A stretch of DNA of 64,000 nucleotides from an uncultured Mycoplasmatota bacterium (GTDB lineage Bacteria; Bacillota_I; Bacilli_A; RF39; UBA660). The DNA is taken from positions 124,001 to 188,000 of the forward strand of contig UQSR01000001.1 in assembly GCA_900543825.1 (NCBI GenBank). The letters run 5' to 3'. Shown piece by piece: positions 1 through 9,440 of the stretch (its first letter is position 1; each line of letters opens with the position of its first letter). Below the pieces are notes generated by a model, which had not been told where the DNA came from, did not search any database, and was given only the letters and a program-made list of their open reading frames with translations. Position numbers and translations under genes: made by a program.

Positions 1-1
1 T

Positions 2-64
2 GAACAGGGTAAGAATTTTGCTGGAGAGTTTTATATTACTACTGAACAGATTAAGTATGAATAA
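2..64 (+). CDS. C-terminal end of an unidentified protein (partial)
   Basis: The last 20 codons of a gene that begins before the window; the frame reads EQGKNFAGEF and ends in TAA. Too short to assign. comEC often precedes holA in Firmicutes, but nothing here proves that identity. Its stop codon lies inside a terminator hairpin. Confidence 0.5.
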   Translation, partial: EQGKNFAGEFYITTEQIKYE

Positions 65-76
65 TCTGTTTTTTCT
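45..76 (+). terminator. Intrinsic terminator overlapping a stop codon
   Basis: A perfect 9-bp stem AACAGATTA / TAATCTGTT (45-53 with 62-70) has an 8-nt loop and a T-rich tail. The TAA stop of the upstream gene is part of the 3' arm. Confidence 0.85.
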
Positions 77-123
77 TTACTAACTATTTTATTTATTATA
101 TAATATTATTAGGAGGATTTATA

Positions 124-984
124 ATGATAGGAAAGAAAATTAAAATTAATGATTATAAATTTACTTATGGAAAAGAAGTTATGTATGTTAATGTTTATGG
201 TGCTTTTAAAAGTGGTAAAAGTGGTAATAAATATGTTATATATAGTTATATAGATGATGTAAATAAGAAAAATAAACTTTATTATGGCTCTGTATTTGTT
301 AGAAATAATGAACTTGTTGTTATGTTATCTAAAGATACTAAAGGGGATGATGTTAAAGAATTTACTACTGATATTCTTTCGGATAAGAATGAAGATAATT
401 ATGAAATTATTTCACTTAAAGATATTGATAGTATACAAATTATTGATGATGCTCCTGTTAGTTTTGATGTTGATATAAATAAATTATATGATAAAACTAT
501 ACCTAAGGTTAAAGTAACTAAAAAAGAAGATAAACCTAAGAAACGTGTTTCTATTGGATATATATTTTTGATATTATTTATTATAGTGGTAGCTTTATTC
601 TTCTTTATTAATCCAGAAGTATTAAAAGGTAAGAATAAAGAATATACTTGTACTAAGTCTTATACACATGAGAAGTTACCCGCTAATATTAATGAAAAGG
701 TAGAACTTGTATTTACTTCAAAAAATGTTATTTCTACTATTAATATTACTTCAGATTATGTATTTAATGATACTGATTATTATAAAGAGTTTAGAGATAA
801 TAGTTATTTTTATCAATATATAGAAAAGGGAGATACTTATAAGTTTGATGATGATAATTATACTTATAGATTGTTTTCTAAAATAGATACTTCTAATGAT
901 TATTTTATGCCTAGTAAACTAGAAGAATTACTTACTTATTATAAAGATAAAGGATATAGTTGTAAGGGAAATAATATAGAATGA
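124..984 (+). CDS. Single-pass membrane protein of unknown function
   Basis: A 286-residue protein I do not recognise. Residues 1-140 are soluble and charged, with a Lys-rich stretch just before a single membrane segment at about 143-165. The remaining ~120 residues would lie outside the cell, with two Cys (YTCTK and YSCKG) that could form a disulfide. The start is set by a perfect AGGAGG site 7 nt upstream. The gene overlaps holA by 4 nt (ATGA), so the two are translationally coupled. No catalytic motif is visible. It may be an envelope sensor or anchor, but that is a guess. Confidence 0.8.
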   Translation: MIGKKIKINDYKFTYGKEVMYVNVYGAFKSGKSGNKYVIYSYIDDVNKKNKLYYGSVFVRNNELVVMLSKDTKGDDVKEFTTDILSDKNEDNYEIISLKDIDSIQIIDDAPVSFDVDINKLYDKTIPKVKVTKKEDKPKKRVSIGYIFLILFIIVVALFFFINPEVLKGKNKEYTCTKSYTHEKLPANINEKVELVFTSKNVISTINITSDYVFNDTDYYKEFRDNSYFYQYIEKGDTYKFDDDNYTYRLFSKIDTSNDYFMPSKLEELLTYYKDKGYSCKGNNIE

Positions 985-1931
985 AGAACTTTTATTTATT
1001 ATATAGTAGTGATGGGGCAATACTTAATAAGGAAATTAATGATTTAGAAAAGAAACTTGATATTAGTGATAATGATATTATTTATTATAATATAGATGAT
1101 ATTGATGGTATTATTAATGAGGCTTCTACTATTGGGATGTTTTCTTTAAATAAATTTATTATTATTAATATGGATAGTTATTTTAAGGATAAGAAGGATA
1201 TTCCTAATATTAATTTACTTGAGAATTATTTTGATAGTTATAATTCTAATAGTTATTTAGTATTTGTATGTAATAGTGATTCTATAGATAGTAGGAAAAA
1301 GATAGTTAATTTAATTAAGAAGTATGGTATAGTTAAGAAAATAGAAGTTAATGATAATTATTTAAATGATTATGTTAATAATTATTTAAAAGATAATGGA
1401 TATAAAATTAATAATGGAGATGTTGTTTATTTTATTAATAGAGTAGGTAATAATATTAATAATGTTACTAATGAACTTGATAAACTTATGTTATATAAGA
1501 TTAATGATAAAATTATTAATAGAAATGATATTGATTTACTTACAGTAGAAAATATAGATGATTCTATATATGATCTTGTTAATTGTATACTTAAAAATGA
1601 TAATGAAAAGGCTATTAAACTATATAATAATTTTATTAATAATGGTATGGATGTTAATCAAATAGTGGCTATTATAGCTGCTCAAATTAGACTTTTATAC
1701 CAGGTTAAGAGATTATATAATAGTGGTAAATCTAATGATGAAATTGCTAAAATATTAGAGTTTAAGAGTATATATCGAGTTAAATATTTACTTAGTGATA
1801 GTTATTATTATAGTGAAAGTGATTTAGTTAAATATTTATCTAAACTTGCTGATATTGATAATGCTATTAAAACTAGTAATGGTGATGGTAATATGCTTAT
1901 GCAATTGTTTATAGTAAAAAAAGATATGTAA
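981..1931 (+). CDS. holA: DNA polymerase III subunit delta
   Basis: HolA opens and loads the sliding clamp as part of the clamp-loader complex. The 316-residue length matches the family. The N-terminal region has the delta-type AAA fold without a working Walker A, and the C-terminal helical collar region is recognisable around QIVAIIAAQIRLLYQVKRL. The start overlaps the preceding stop by 4 nt. In many Firmicutes holA is followed by rpsT and gpr; here those genes lie about 12 kb away and sspI follows instead, on the opposite strand. Confidence 0.9.
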   Translation: MKNFYLLYSSDGAILNKEINDLEKKLDISDNDIIYYNIDDIDGIINEASTIGMFSLNKFIIINMDSYFKDKKDIPNINLLENYFDSYNSNSYLVFVCNSDSIDSRKKIVNLIKKYGIVKKIEVNDNYLNDYVNNYLKDNGYKINNGDVVYFINRVGNNINNVTNELDKLMLYKINDKIINRNDIDLLTVENIDDSIYDLVNCILKNDNEKAIKLYNNFINNGMDVNQIVAIIAAQIRLLYQVKRLYNSGKSNDEIAKILEFKSIYRVKYLLSDSYYYSESDLVKYLSKLADIDNAIKTSNGDGNMLMQLFIVKKDM

Positions 1932-1983
1932 TTGTGATATGAACTTCGCTTCTTATGTCCAAGAAACGTGGTTCAGTTCATTG

Positions 1984-2190
1984 TTACATACCTTTTTTTA
2001 TGTTATTTAATATTATTGTTTGCTGTTCTTTAGTTGAGTTATTCCATAGTATTTCGAATAATACTCCTAAACCTATTAGTGGATCATCTTCTTTGGAAGA
2101 TATAGAGTCTTCAATAGATGATTTTATATCTTCAATATTATCATCTTTGAAATTATTCTTTATGTATTGTCTTATATCTATGTTATTCAT
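1984..2190 (-). CDS. sspI: Small acid-soluble spore protein I (SspI)
   Basis: A 68-residue protein beginning MNNIDIRQYI. The block GLGVLFEILWNNS matches the hallmark of the SspI family (LPGLGVLFEVIWQ in Bacillus). SspI is a minor SASP made in the forespore. The ATG at 2190 is chosen because an AGGGTGAT site ends 5-6 nt upstream; a GTG at 2199 overlaps that site. A sigma-G-type promoter lies immediately upstream. It is convergent with holA. A longer plus-strand frame across the same DNA looks like a shadow. Confidence 0.85.
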   Translation of the reverse strand: MNNIDIRQYIKNNFKDDNIEDIKSSIEDSISSKEDDPLIGLGVLFEILWNNSTKEQQTIILNNIKKGM

Positions 2191-2205
2191 GTTTATCACC
2201 CTTAT

Positions 2206-2234
2206 TAGTATGATATATTATTGTTATTTTATTC
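2206..2234 (-). promoter_or_regulatory. Sigma-G/F-type promoter for sspI
   Basis: On the minus strand GAATA, a 17-nt spacer and CATACTA fit the forespore sigma-G consensus (GHATR, 17-18 nt, CAHWHTA) at every fixed position. It lies about 16 nt before the sspI start codon. Family knowledge says SASP genes are forespore-expressed, which agrees. Confidence 0.6.
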
Positions 2235-2281
2235 CTTGTATTTTAATTATTGTTATGGTATTCTATAGATGGTGATTAAAT

Positions 2282-3358
2282 ATGTCTATATATATTCATA
2301 TTCCTTTTTGTAGTAGTATTTGTTCTTATTGTGATTTTTGTAAGATATTTTATAATAAGAAATATATTAAAAGTTATTTAGATAATTTAAGAAATGAGAT
2401 TGTTGATAGGTATAAAGGGGAAGAAGTTAATACTATTTATATTGGAGGAGGTACTCCTAGTTGTTTAGAGGATGATGAACTTGTTATGCTGCTTGATATT
2501 ATTAAATTATTTAATCTTAGTAGTGATTATGAATTTACTATAGAAGGTAATGTTGAATCTATTACTGGGAGTAAACTTAATATTATGAAAAAATATGGAG
2601 TAAATAGAATTAGTATTGGTGTACAATCTTTTGATAATGATATTATTAAATTACTTGGTAGAAGGCATACTGAGAAAGAGGTGTTTGATAAGATTAATTT
2701 AATTAAGAGATATATTGATAATGTTAATGTTGATATTATTTATGCTGCTTATAATGATATTAATATATTAAAAAGGGATATTGATAAGGCTTTGAAGTTA
2801 GATGTTAAACATATTTCTACTTATAGTTTAATACTTGAAGATAATACTTTACTTAAGGTTGATGGATTTAATGGTATAGATGAAGATTTGGATTATGAAA
2901 TGTATAAATATATAGAAGATATTTTAGAAGATAATGGTTATGTTCATTATGAAATTAGTAATTATGCTAAGAAGGGGTATGAATCTCGTCATAATTTGGT
3001 ATATTGGAATAATGATAATTATTATGGATTTGGACTTTCTAGTACTAGTTATATTAATGGTGTAAGAATGGTTAATACGAAGAATTTGGCTAAGTATTTA
3101 GATGGTGAATACATGGGAAGTGTTGAAGAAGAATCTATTGATATTAGAATGGAAAATGAAGTTATGTTAGGACTTAGAAAGTTTAATGGTATTAATTTGA
3201 ATAGTTTTAAGAATAAATATGGTGTTTTTATTGATGAGGTGTTTAATATTTATGATTTGATTAATGATGGTTATTTGGTTTTAAAAGATGATTATCTTAA
3301 GATTGATAAGAAATATATGTATATTTCTAATGAAATTATTGTTAGAATGTTTAAATAA
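2282..3358 (+). CDS. hemW: HemW-type radical SAM protein (heme chaperone family)
   Basis: A 358-residue radical SAM protein. The cluster motif C10-x3-C14-x2-C17 is followed by DF, typical of HemW and not of HemN. The SAM-binding GGGTPS motif is at about 57-62. HemW proteins bind heme and were long misannotated as coproporphyrinogen oxidase; whether this organism makes heme cannot be judged here. The gene starts just after a short AT-rich gap downstream of the sspI promoter region. Confidence 0.9.
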   Translation: MSIYIHIPFCSSICSYCDFCKIFYNKKYIKSYLDNLRNEIVDRYKGEEVNTIYIGGGTPSCLEDDELVMLLDIIKLFNLSSDYEFTIEGNVESITGSKLNIMKKYGVNRISIGVQSFDNDIIKLLGRRHTEKEVFDKINLIKRYIDNVNVDIIYAAYNDINILKRDIDKALKLDVKHISTYSLILEDNTLLKVDGFNGIDEDLDYEMYKYIEDILEDNGYVHYEISNYAKKGYESRHNLVYWNNDNYYGFGLSSTSYINGVRMVNTKNLAKYLDGEYMGSVEEESIDIRMENEVMLGLRKFNGINLNSFKNKYGVFIDEVFNIYDLINDGYLVLKDDYLKIDKKYMYISNEIIVRMFK

Positions 3359-3402
3359 TATTATTTTTATGTTATAATTTTGTTAAGAAAGAAGGTTGTT
3401 TT

Positions 3403-4203
3403 ATGGAAAAGTTTATTGCTATTATTACTAGTGAAAAGTTTTATTTACCTTTTGTGTATATTGTTATAGGTGTTGTACTTAATATGTTAATTGGTAATGT
3501 TGTTGATAGGATTGGTGCTAGACATAAGAGTATTAGTGGTAAAGATAAAAGGAAAGATACTGTTATTAATTTGGCTAAAAGTGTTAGTAAGTATTTAATA
3601 CTTATATTTGTAGTACTTGGTATTTTTAAATTATATGGTGTTGATACTACTAGTATTATTGCTTCTATAGGGGTATTTGCTGCGGTTATTGGATTAGCTT
3701 TTCAAGATATTTTAAAGGATGTTTTAGCGGGAGCTTCTGTTATATTTGATAATAAATATGCTGTTGGGGATGTTGTACAGATTAATGGTTTTACTGGTAC
3801 TGTTATTGAGTTTGGACTTAGAACTACGAAAATTAAATCTTTTTCTGGAGAAGTAAAATCTATTGGTAATTCTTCTTTTAGTGAGGTTATTAATTATAAT
3901 TTATCTGATGCTGATTTATTTATTAAGCTTAATGTTGCTTATGATACTGATATTGATAAGCTTGAAAAGGTATTGGAGAGCATGAAAGAAGATATTCTTA
4001 AAATTGATAATGTTAAAGGTTATAAACTTTTAGGTGTTGATGAACTTGGTGATTCCGCTATTATATATATGGTAGATGTTACTTGTAAGGCTATGACAGG
4101 AATGGTTATTAAGAGAAAGGTTCTTAGAATGGTTAAAGATAGATTTGATAAGGAGGGTATTAGTATTCCTTATACAACTGTGGATATTAATATAAGAAAG
4201 TAG
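3403..4203 (+). CDS. mscS: Small-conductance mechanosensitive channel, MscS family
   Basis: A 266-residue protein with membrane segments at about 12-32, 64-82 and a pore helix near 86-112 rich in Gly/Ala (IGVFAAVIGLAFQDILKDVL), then the MscS beta domain (VGDVVQINGFTGTVIEFG) and a C-terminal alpha/beta domain. Such channels open under membrane tension and release solutes on hypo-osmotic shock. Spaced 1 nt from the next gene, so co-transcribed. SD GAAGG upstream. Confidence 0.92.
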   Translation: MEKFIAIITSEKFYLPFVYIVIGVVLNMLIGNVVDRIGARHKSISGKDKRKDTVINLAKSVSKYLILIFVVLGIFKLYGVDTTSIIASIGVFAAVIGLAFQDILKDVLAGASVIFDNKYAVGDVVQINGFTGTVIEFGLRTTKIKSFSGEVKSIGNSSFSEVINYNLSDADLFIKLNVAYDTDIDKLEKVLESMKEDILKIDNVKGYKLLGVDELGDSAIIYMVDVTCKAMTGMVIKRKVLRMVKDRFDKEGISIPYTTVDINIRK

Positions 4204-4204
4204 T

Positions 4205-4783
4205 ATGGAAAAAAAAGATTATTTTAATAAAGAATATAATTATGTTAAAGATATTAATAAGAGAAATGATTTGATATTACTTGTTAATGGTCTTCCTGAT
4301 TATTTTTTTGAAATACCTGCTTCTAGTACTGGTAAATATCATCCGGAGTTTGCCGCTACTGAACATGGTCTTGTTAAACATACTAAAGTAGCTACACGTA
4401 TTGCTTATGAACTTCTTAATAATCCTGGACTTAATAATTTTACAGATAGTGAAAAAGATATTATTATTATGGCTTTAGTACTTCATGATGGCTTTAAAAG
4501 TGGAAAGATTAAGGAAAAATATACAAGGTTTGATCATCCTTTACTTGCTAGTGAGTATGTTAGAGAAAATAAGGATAAATTATCTTTAAATGATGATGAG
4601 ATTGATTTGATTACAAGAGTTATTGCTTCTCATATGGGTATTTGGAATAAGGATTATAATGGTAATGAAGTTTTGCCTATTCCTAAAGATAAGTATCAAA
4701 GATTTGTACATATGTGTGATTTTCTATCGAGTAAGAAATTTATTAATGTTAAATTTGATGGTATAGATATAAGTGACTTCTAA
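4205..4783 (+). CDS. HD-domain phosphohydrolase
   Basis: A 192-residue metal-dependent phosphohydrolase of the HD superfamily. The ligands are visible in order: H in EHGLVKHTK, the HD pair in VLHDGFKSG, and H in HPLLASEYV and ASHMGIW. Substrate unknown; these proteins often act on nucleotides or nucleotide derivatives. The start codon follows the mscS stop by one base and no strong SD is present, so translation is probably coupled. The stop codon lies within a terminator. Confidence 0.85.
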   Translation: MEKKDYFNKEYNYVKDINKRNDLILLVNGLPDYFFEIPASSTGKYHPEFAATEHGLVKHTKVATRIAYELLNNPGLNNFTDSEKDIIIMALVLHDGFKSGKIKEKYTRFDHPLLASEYVRENKDKLSLNDDEIDLITRVIASHMGIWNKDYNGNEVLPIPKDKYQRFVHMCDFLSSKKFINVKFDGIDISDF

Positions 4784-4798
4784 AAGGGGTCATTTTTT
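4771..4798 (+). terminator. Intrinsic terminator overlapping the HD gene stop
   Basis: Stem AAGTGAC / GTCATTT (one G:U pair) with the TAA stop codon in the loop, then a T tail. Confidence 0.75.
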
Positions 4799-4821
4799 CA
4801 TATTATTGTATTGGTGATTAT

Positions 4822-5808
4822 ATGAAACTTAGGTATTTTATTTTACCAATAATTGTTATATCGTTAATGATTTTTATTGTTGATAGTGATAATGATGTTA
4901 TTAATAAAGAGGTTGTTTCTTTGAATTATGATATTAGTTATCCTTTTTTTAGTAATGATGATATTGATAATTATATTAGTGATTATTTGAATTATGATAG
5001 TTATATAGATGGTAATACTATTATAGATTATGATATATATGATAATGATAATTTATATTATTTAACTTTTTATAAGTATTTTTGGAATGATAATATGGTA
5101 AGTGATGGTAGTGATTCTTTTGTTATTGATACTAGTAATAATAGTGTTAGTAGAATTAATAAGACTAATTATGAGTATGATGCTGTTATTAATAGGAAGA
5201 TAGATAAGAGTAAAAAGATGATTGCTCTTACTTTTGATGATGGTCCTAATTATAATACTAGTAAGATTATTGATGTTCTTAATAAGTATGATATTAAGGC
5301 TACTTTTTTTGTTCTTGGTAGTAGGGCAATAAATAATAAGGATATTCTTAAAAAGATGGCTGATAGTGGTATGGAGATTGGTAATCATACGTATAATCAT
5401 TTATTACTTACTAAATATGATGAGAATAAGATTAGAAGTGAGATAGAGGATACTAGTGAGGTTATATATAGTGCTACGAAAAAAAGGCCTAAATTATTAA
5501 GACCTAGTTATGGTTCTGTTAATAATAAAATTAAGAAAGTGGCTAATATGCCTATTATTATATGGGATATTGATACTTTGGATTGGAAGTATCATAATTC
5601 TAAGAGGATTACTAGTAGAGTAGTTAATAAGGTACGTGATGGTGATATTATTCTTATGCATGATATTTATAGTGCTAGTCTTAATGCTCTTAGTAATATT
5701 ATTCCAATTCTTCAGGATAATGGGTATGAATTTGTTACAATAGATGAACTTTTTTATTATAAGGGAATATCTTTGGAAAATGGTAAGGTATATGGTTATG
5801 CTAGATGA
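4822..5808 (+). CDS. Membrane-anchored polysaccharide deacetylase (NodB/PdaC-like)
   Basis: A 328-residue protein. Residues 1-20 form a signal anchor. Residues 30-125 look like the accessory domain found before NodB domains in PdaC-like proteins. The NodB domain carries TFDDGP with D139/D140, HTYNH with H189 and H193 as metal ligands, RPSYGS, DTLDW and LMHD. The likely reaction is removal of N-acetyl groups from peptidoglycan sugars on the outer face of the cell; in spore-formers related enzymes also act on cortex peptidoglycan. It precedes the dnaG operon but has its own terminator-delimited unit. Confidence 0.88.
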   Translation: MKLRYFILPIIVISLMIFIVDSDNDVINKEVVSLNYDISYPFFSNDDIDNYISDYLNYDSYIDGNTIIDYDIYDNDNLYYLTFYKYFWNDNMVSDGSDSFVIDTSNNSVSRINKTNYEYDAVINRKIDKSKKMIALTFDDGPNYNTSKIIDVLNKYDIKATFFVLGSRAINNKDILKKMADSGMEIGNHTYNHLLLTKYDENKIRSEIEDTSEVIYSATKKRPKLLRPSYGSVNNKIKKVANMPIIIWDIDTLDWKYHNSKRITSRVVNKVRDGDIILMHDIYSASLNALSNIIPILQDNGYEFVTIDELFYYKGISLENGKVYGYAR

Positions 5809-5829
5809 TTGTATAAAATTTGATTTTTC

Positions 5830-5858
5830 TTTACAAAATATTACTTTTGTTATATAAT
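5830..5858 (+). promoter_or_regulatory. Sigma-A promoter of dnaG-rpoD-trmK
   Basis: TTTACA, 17 nt, TATAAT. It is 30 nt upstream of the dnaG start codon. Confidence 0.85.
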
Positions 5859-5888
5859 TATATTGGCTTTTTGTGAGGAAGTGAGATT

Positions 5889-7619
5889 ATGGCTTATATC
5901 AGTAATGAAATTATTAATGAAATAAGAAATAAGACTGATATTGTTGATGTTGTCTCTAGATATGTTAATCTCACAAAAAAGGGGAAGAATTATATTGGAG
6001 TTTGTCCTTTTCATGATGATCATTCTCCTAGTATGAGTGTTAGTCCTGAAAAACAAATATTTACTTGTTTTTCTTGTGGTGCTACTGGTAATGTATTTAC
6101 TTTTGTATCTGATTTTGAAAAGATATCTTTTAGTGATGCAGTTAGATTACTTGGAGAGAAGGCTGGTATTAGTATTGGTAATAATACTTATATTGGTAAT
6201 AGTAAAAGAGATGAATACTTTGATATATATGATAATGCTAATAAATTTTATCAGAATAGTTTATTTACTAATTTGGGTAAGAATGCTATTCAGTATTTGA
6301 AAAATAGAAATATTGATAGAGATACTATTAAGAAGTTTGGAATTGGGTTATCTGTTCAAAAATTATCTTTAACTGATTATTTAAAGAATAAGAATTATTC
6401 TATTGATAAACTTATTGATGTTGGTCTTACTAATGATAATGGTAATGATATTTTTATTAATAGAATTATGTTTCCTATATATGATTTAGCTGGTAATCCT
6501 GTTGCTTTTTCTGGTAGAATATATAATACTAAAGATACTTCTAAATATATTAATACTAAAGAAACTGATAAGTTTAAGAAGGGTAAGATTTTATATAATT
6601 ATCATATTGCTAAAGAACATTTGAAGAAGAATGATAGTGTTATTATTATGGAAGGTCAAATGGATGTTATTAGGGCTAGTACTATTGGGGTTAATAATTG
6701 TATTGCTACGATGGGAACTGCTTTAACTCGTGATCATAAAAGTATTATTAAGAATATGACTAATAATGTTATTTTGTGTTTTGATGGTGATAGTGCAGGT
6801 GAAAAGGCCACTATTAGCGCAATAGAATTACTTGAAGATACTGGTATTGATATTAAAATCGTTAGATTACCTAATGATATGGATCCTGATGAGTATATTA
6901 TTAAAGAGGGAAAAGATAGTTTTTTATATCAAATTAGTAATGCTACTAATTTGATTGATTATAAAATGGAACTTCTTAAAAAGAATAAAGATTTTGGTAA
7001 TATTAAAGATATATCTTCTTATGTTAATTCTGCTTTAAAAGAACTTGTATATGAGAAAGATGATATTGTAGTAGAACTTAATCTTAAGAAGTTGGCTACT
7101 AGTTTTGATATTGATTATGATAATTTAGTTAATAAATATGAGAAACTTAAAAATGATAATAATAATAAAGATAGTTATGTTAAGGTAAATAAGCCTAAAA
7201 AAGTATATAATAGATATGGACAAGCTGAGTGTTATCTTATTTATTATATGCTTAAAGATGGTAGAGTTATAAATATGGTAGAAAAAAGAGTTGGGTATTT
7301 TCCTGATAAAAATATTAGGGAATTATCTAATGAAATTATTTACTATTTTAATAAATATGGTATAATAAATATCGCTGATTTTATTAGTTATATATCTTCT
7401 AGAAATGAAATTTTAAATACTTTGAAGGAAATTTTAGCTATGAATATTAAAGAAGACTTTTTAATAGATGAAATTGAAGATTATATTTTTGTTATAAATG
7501 AGTATCATAAAGAAGTGAAGATAAATGATTTAAACAAAAAATTAAAAGAAGAAAAAGATCCGTTAAAGCAAGCTAAGATTTCTTTAGAAATTATGAAGAT
7601 AAGGGGAGTGAAAAAATGA
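5889..7619 (+). CDS. dnaG: DNA primase
   Basis: A 576-residue replicative primase that makes RNA primers at the fork. The N-terminal CHC2 zinc finger uses C39, H42, C60 and C63. The Toprim core has the catalytic Glu in MEGQMDV (about E255) and the DGDSAG motif (about 299). The C-terminal DnaB-interaction region is shorter and divergent, as usual. SD GAGGAAGTGAG precedes the ATG. It overlaps rpoD by 4 nt, preserving the dnaG-rpoD arrangement of Firmicutes. Confidence 0.96.
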   Translation: MAYISNEIINEIRNKTDIVDVVSRYVNLTKKGKNYIGVCPFHDDHSPSMSVSPEKQIFTCFSCGATGNVFTFVSDFEKISFSDAVRLLGEKAGISIGNNTYIGNSKRDEYFDIYDNANKFYQNSLFTNLGKNAIQYLKNRNIDRDTIKKFGIGLSVQKLSLTDYLKNKNYSIDKLIDVGLTNDNGNDIFINRIMFPIYDLAGNPVAFSGRIYNTKDTSKYINTKETDKFKKGKILYNYHIAKEHLKKNDSVIIMEGQMDVIRASTIGVNNCIATMGTALTRDHKSIIKNMTNNVILCFDGDSAGEKATISAIELLEDTGIDIKIVRLPNDMDPDEYIIKEGKDSFLYQISNATNLIDYKMELLKKNKDFGNIKDISSYVNSALKELVYEKDDIVVELNLKKLATSFDIDYDNLVNKYEKLKNDNNNKDSYVKVNKPKKVYNRYGQAECYLIYYMLKDGRVINMVEKRVGYFPDKNIRELSNEIIYYFNKYGIINIADFISYISSRNEILNTLKEILAMNIKEDFLIDEIEDYIFVINEYHKEVKINDLNKKLKEEKDPLKQAKISLEIMKIRGVKK

Positions 7620-8713
7620 TATCAGAAGTTAAAGATTTTGAACAAAGAAAAGAAACACTTATTAAAAAAGGTAAAGAAGTTGGCTTTATTACATATGAAG
7701 AGTTAGCAGAAGAATTAAAAGGACTTGAAGTAAGTAGTGATTTACTTGATGAACTTTATAATGCTCTTATGGAAAATGATATTAGTGTTATATCTGAGAG
7801 TGATTTAGATGATGATAGTGAAGAAGATGATAGTGGTAATTTAGAAGATATTCTAAAAGATGATAGTATTGCTAAGGAATTAACTATTAATGATCCGGTT
7901 AGAATGTATCTTAAGGAAATTGGTAAGATTAGTTTGCTTTCATTAGATGAGGAAACTGAACTTTCTGAAAAAATTGCCGAAGGTGATGAAATGGCCAAAA
8001 ATAGATTGGCTGAATCTAATTTAAGACTTGTTGTATCTATTGCTAAGAGATATGTTGGTAGAGGAATGCTTTTTCTTGATTTAATACAAGAAGGTAATAT
8101 TGGTCTTATGAAGGCTGTTGAAAAATTTGATGCTACTAAAGGATATAAGTTTTCTACTTATGCTACTTGGTGGATTAGACAAGCTATTACAAGAGCTATT
8201 GCGGATCAAGCTAGAACGATTAGGGTACCTGTTCATATGGTAGAAACTATTAATAAATTATCAAGATTTCAAAGACAACTTACTCTTGAACTTAATAGAG
8301 AACCTACTGATGAGGAACTTGCAGAAAAGATGAATATGTCCCCTGAAAAGATTAGAGAAGTTATTAAGATTGCTCAGGATCCAGTATCTCTTGAAACTCC
8401 TATTGGTGAAGAAGAGGATTCACATTTAGGTGATTTTGTTCCTGATGAAAGTAATATGTCTCCTGAAGATTTTACTGTTCATGAAATGCTTAAAGAAGAG
8501 ATTAGTGATGTTCTTCTTACTTTAACAGAAAGAGAGGAACAAGTTCTTAGACTTAGATTTGGTCTTGATGATGGTTCTAGTAAAACACTTGAAGAGGTTG
8601 GGCAAATGTTTGGTGTTACAAGAGAGAGAATTAGACAGATTGAGGCTAAGGCTCTTAGAAAACTTAGACATCCTTCTAGAAGTAGAAAATTAAAGGATTT
8701 CTTAAATGAATAA
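7616..8713 (+). CDS. rpoD: RNA polymerase primary sigma factor (sigma-A)
   Basis: A 365-residue primary sigma factor. It has an acidic region 1.1 (about 55-95), region 1.2 (DPVRMYLKEIG), regions 2.1-2.4 with the -10-binding YATWWIRQAI, region 3 (PVHMVETINKL), and region 4.2 (GVTRERIRQIEAKALRKLR), which reads the -35 box. Nearly all promoters noted here fit its consensus. Overlaps dnaG by 4 nt and trmK by 8 nt, so the three genes are coupled. Confidence 0.97.
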   Translation: MISEVKDFEQRKETLIKKGKEVGFITYEELAEELKGLEVSSDLLDELYNALMENDISVISESDLDDDSEEDDSGNLEDILKDDSIAKELTINDPVRMYLKEIGKISLLSLDEETELSEKIAEGDEMAKNRLAESNLRLVVSIAKRYVGRGMLFLDLIQEGNIGLMKAVEKFDATKGYKFSTYATWWIRQAITRAIADQARTIRVPVHMVETINKLSRFQRQLTLELNREPTDEELAEKMNMSPEKIREVIKIAQDPVSLETPIGEEEDSHLGDFVPDESNMSPEDFTVHEMLKEEISDVLLTLTEREEQVLRLRFGLDDGSSKTLEEVGQMFGVTRERIRQIEAKALRKLRHPSRSRKLKDFLNE

Positions 8714-9377
8714 GTTATCTGTTAGATTGGAAGCTGTGGCTAATTATGTCGATGATAATTCTAAAGTTATTGATATTGGTTGTGATCATGGCTTTTTATC
8801 TATTTTCTTGGCTAAGAAATATGATAATATTAAAATTATTGCTAGTGATATTAATGAGAATGCTTTAAATAATGCTATTTCAAATATTAACAAGCTAAAT
8901 CTTCAGAATAAAATAGAAACGAGACTTGGTAGTGGACTTGATGTTGTTACTGCTGATGAAATTGATACTATTGTTATTAGTGGGATGGGTTCTAATACTA
9001 TTGTTGGAATGCTTAAATATGCTAGAAATAAACTTACTTATGTAAAGGATATTATTGTTCAAAGTAATACTGATTTATATTTTCTAAGAAAGAATATTGT
9101 TTCTTTGGGATATTATATTGCTGATGAAACTTTAGTTAAAGATAAAAATATTATTTATACGGTTATTAAGTTTTCTAAAGGTAAGAAGAAATATAATTAT
9201 AAGGAATTATATTTAGGACCGATACTTATTAGTAAAAATGATGATTTATTTAGAGAAAAGAATAGAAAAGAAATTAATACTCTTAGAATGATTGTTAATG
9301 GCATTGGTAATGGTCATTACTTTTATAAAAAAAGACTTAAAAGAAATATTAGGATTTTAGAAGAAATAGGAACTTAG
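8706..9377 (+). CDS. trmK: tRNA (adenine(22)-N1)-methyltransferase
   Basis: A 223-residue SAM-dependent methyltransferase of the TrmK family, which methylates A22 in the D-loop of tRNA. The SAM motif is VIDIGCDHGFLSIFLAK and the family motif is SGMGSNTIVGML. The D-loop target base is plausible in the tRNAs at the window end. The gene starts inside rpoD. This position, right after rpoD, is conserved in Bacilli. Confidence 0.93.
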   Translation: MNKLSVRLEAVANYVDDNSKVIDIGCDHGFLSIFLAKKYDNIKIIASDINENALNNAISNINKLNLQNKIETRLGSGLDVVTADEIDTIVISGMGSNTIVGMLKYARNKLTYVKDIIVQSNTDLYFLRKNIVSLGYYIADETLVKDKNIIYTVIKFSKGKKKYNYKELYLGPILISKNDDLFREKNRKEINTLRMIVNGIGNGHYFYKKRLKRNIRILEEIGT

Positions 9378-9440
9378 GTTTCTATTTTTTGGTATATTTT
9401 TATATATATGGAATATGCTTAATTGAAAGGAAGAATGATT

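Noticed and set aside
1955..2275. A 106-codon plus-strand frame over the sspI region
   Set aside because: The minus-strand SspI matches a known family and has SD and promoter; the plus frame has no SD and no family.
9423..9440. TTG start six codons upstream for the SpoVID-like gene
   Set aside because: The SD GGAAG lies inside this extension and is ideally placed for the ATG at 9441.
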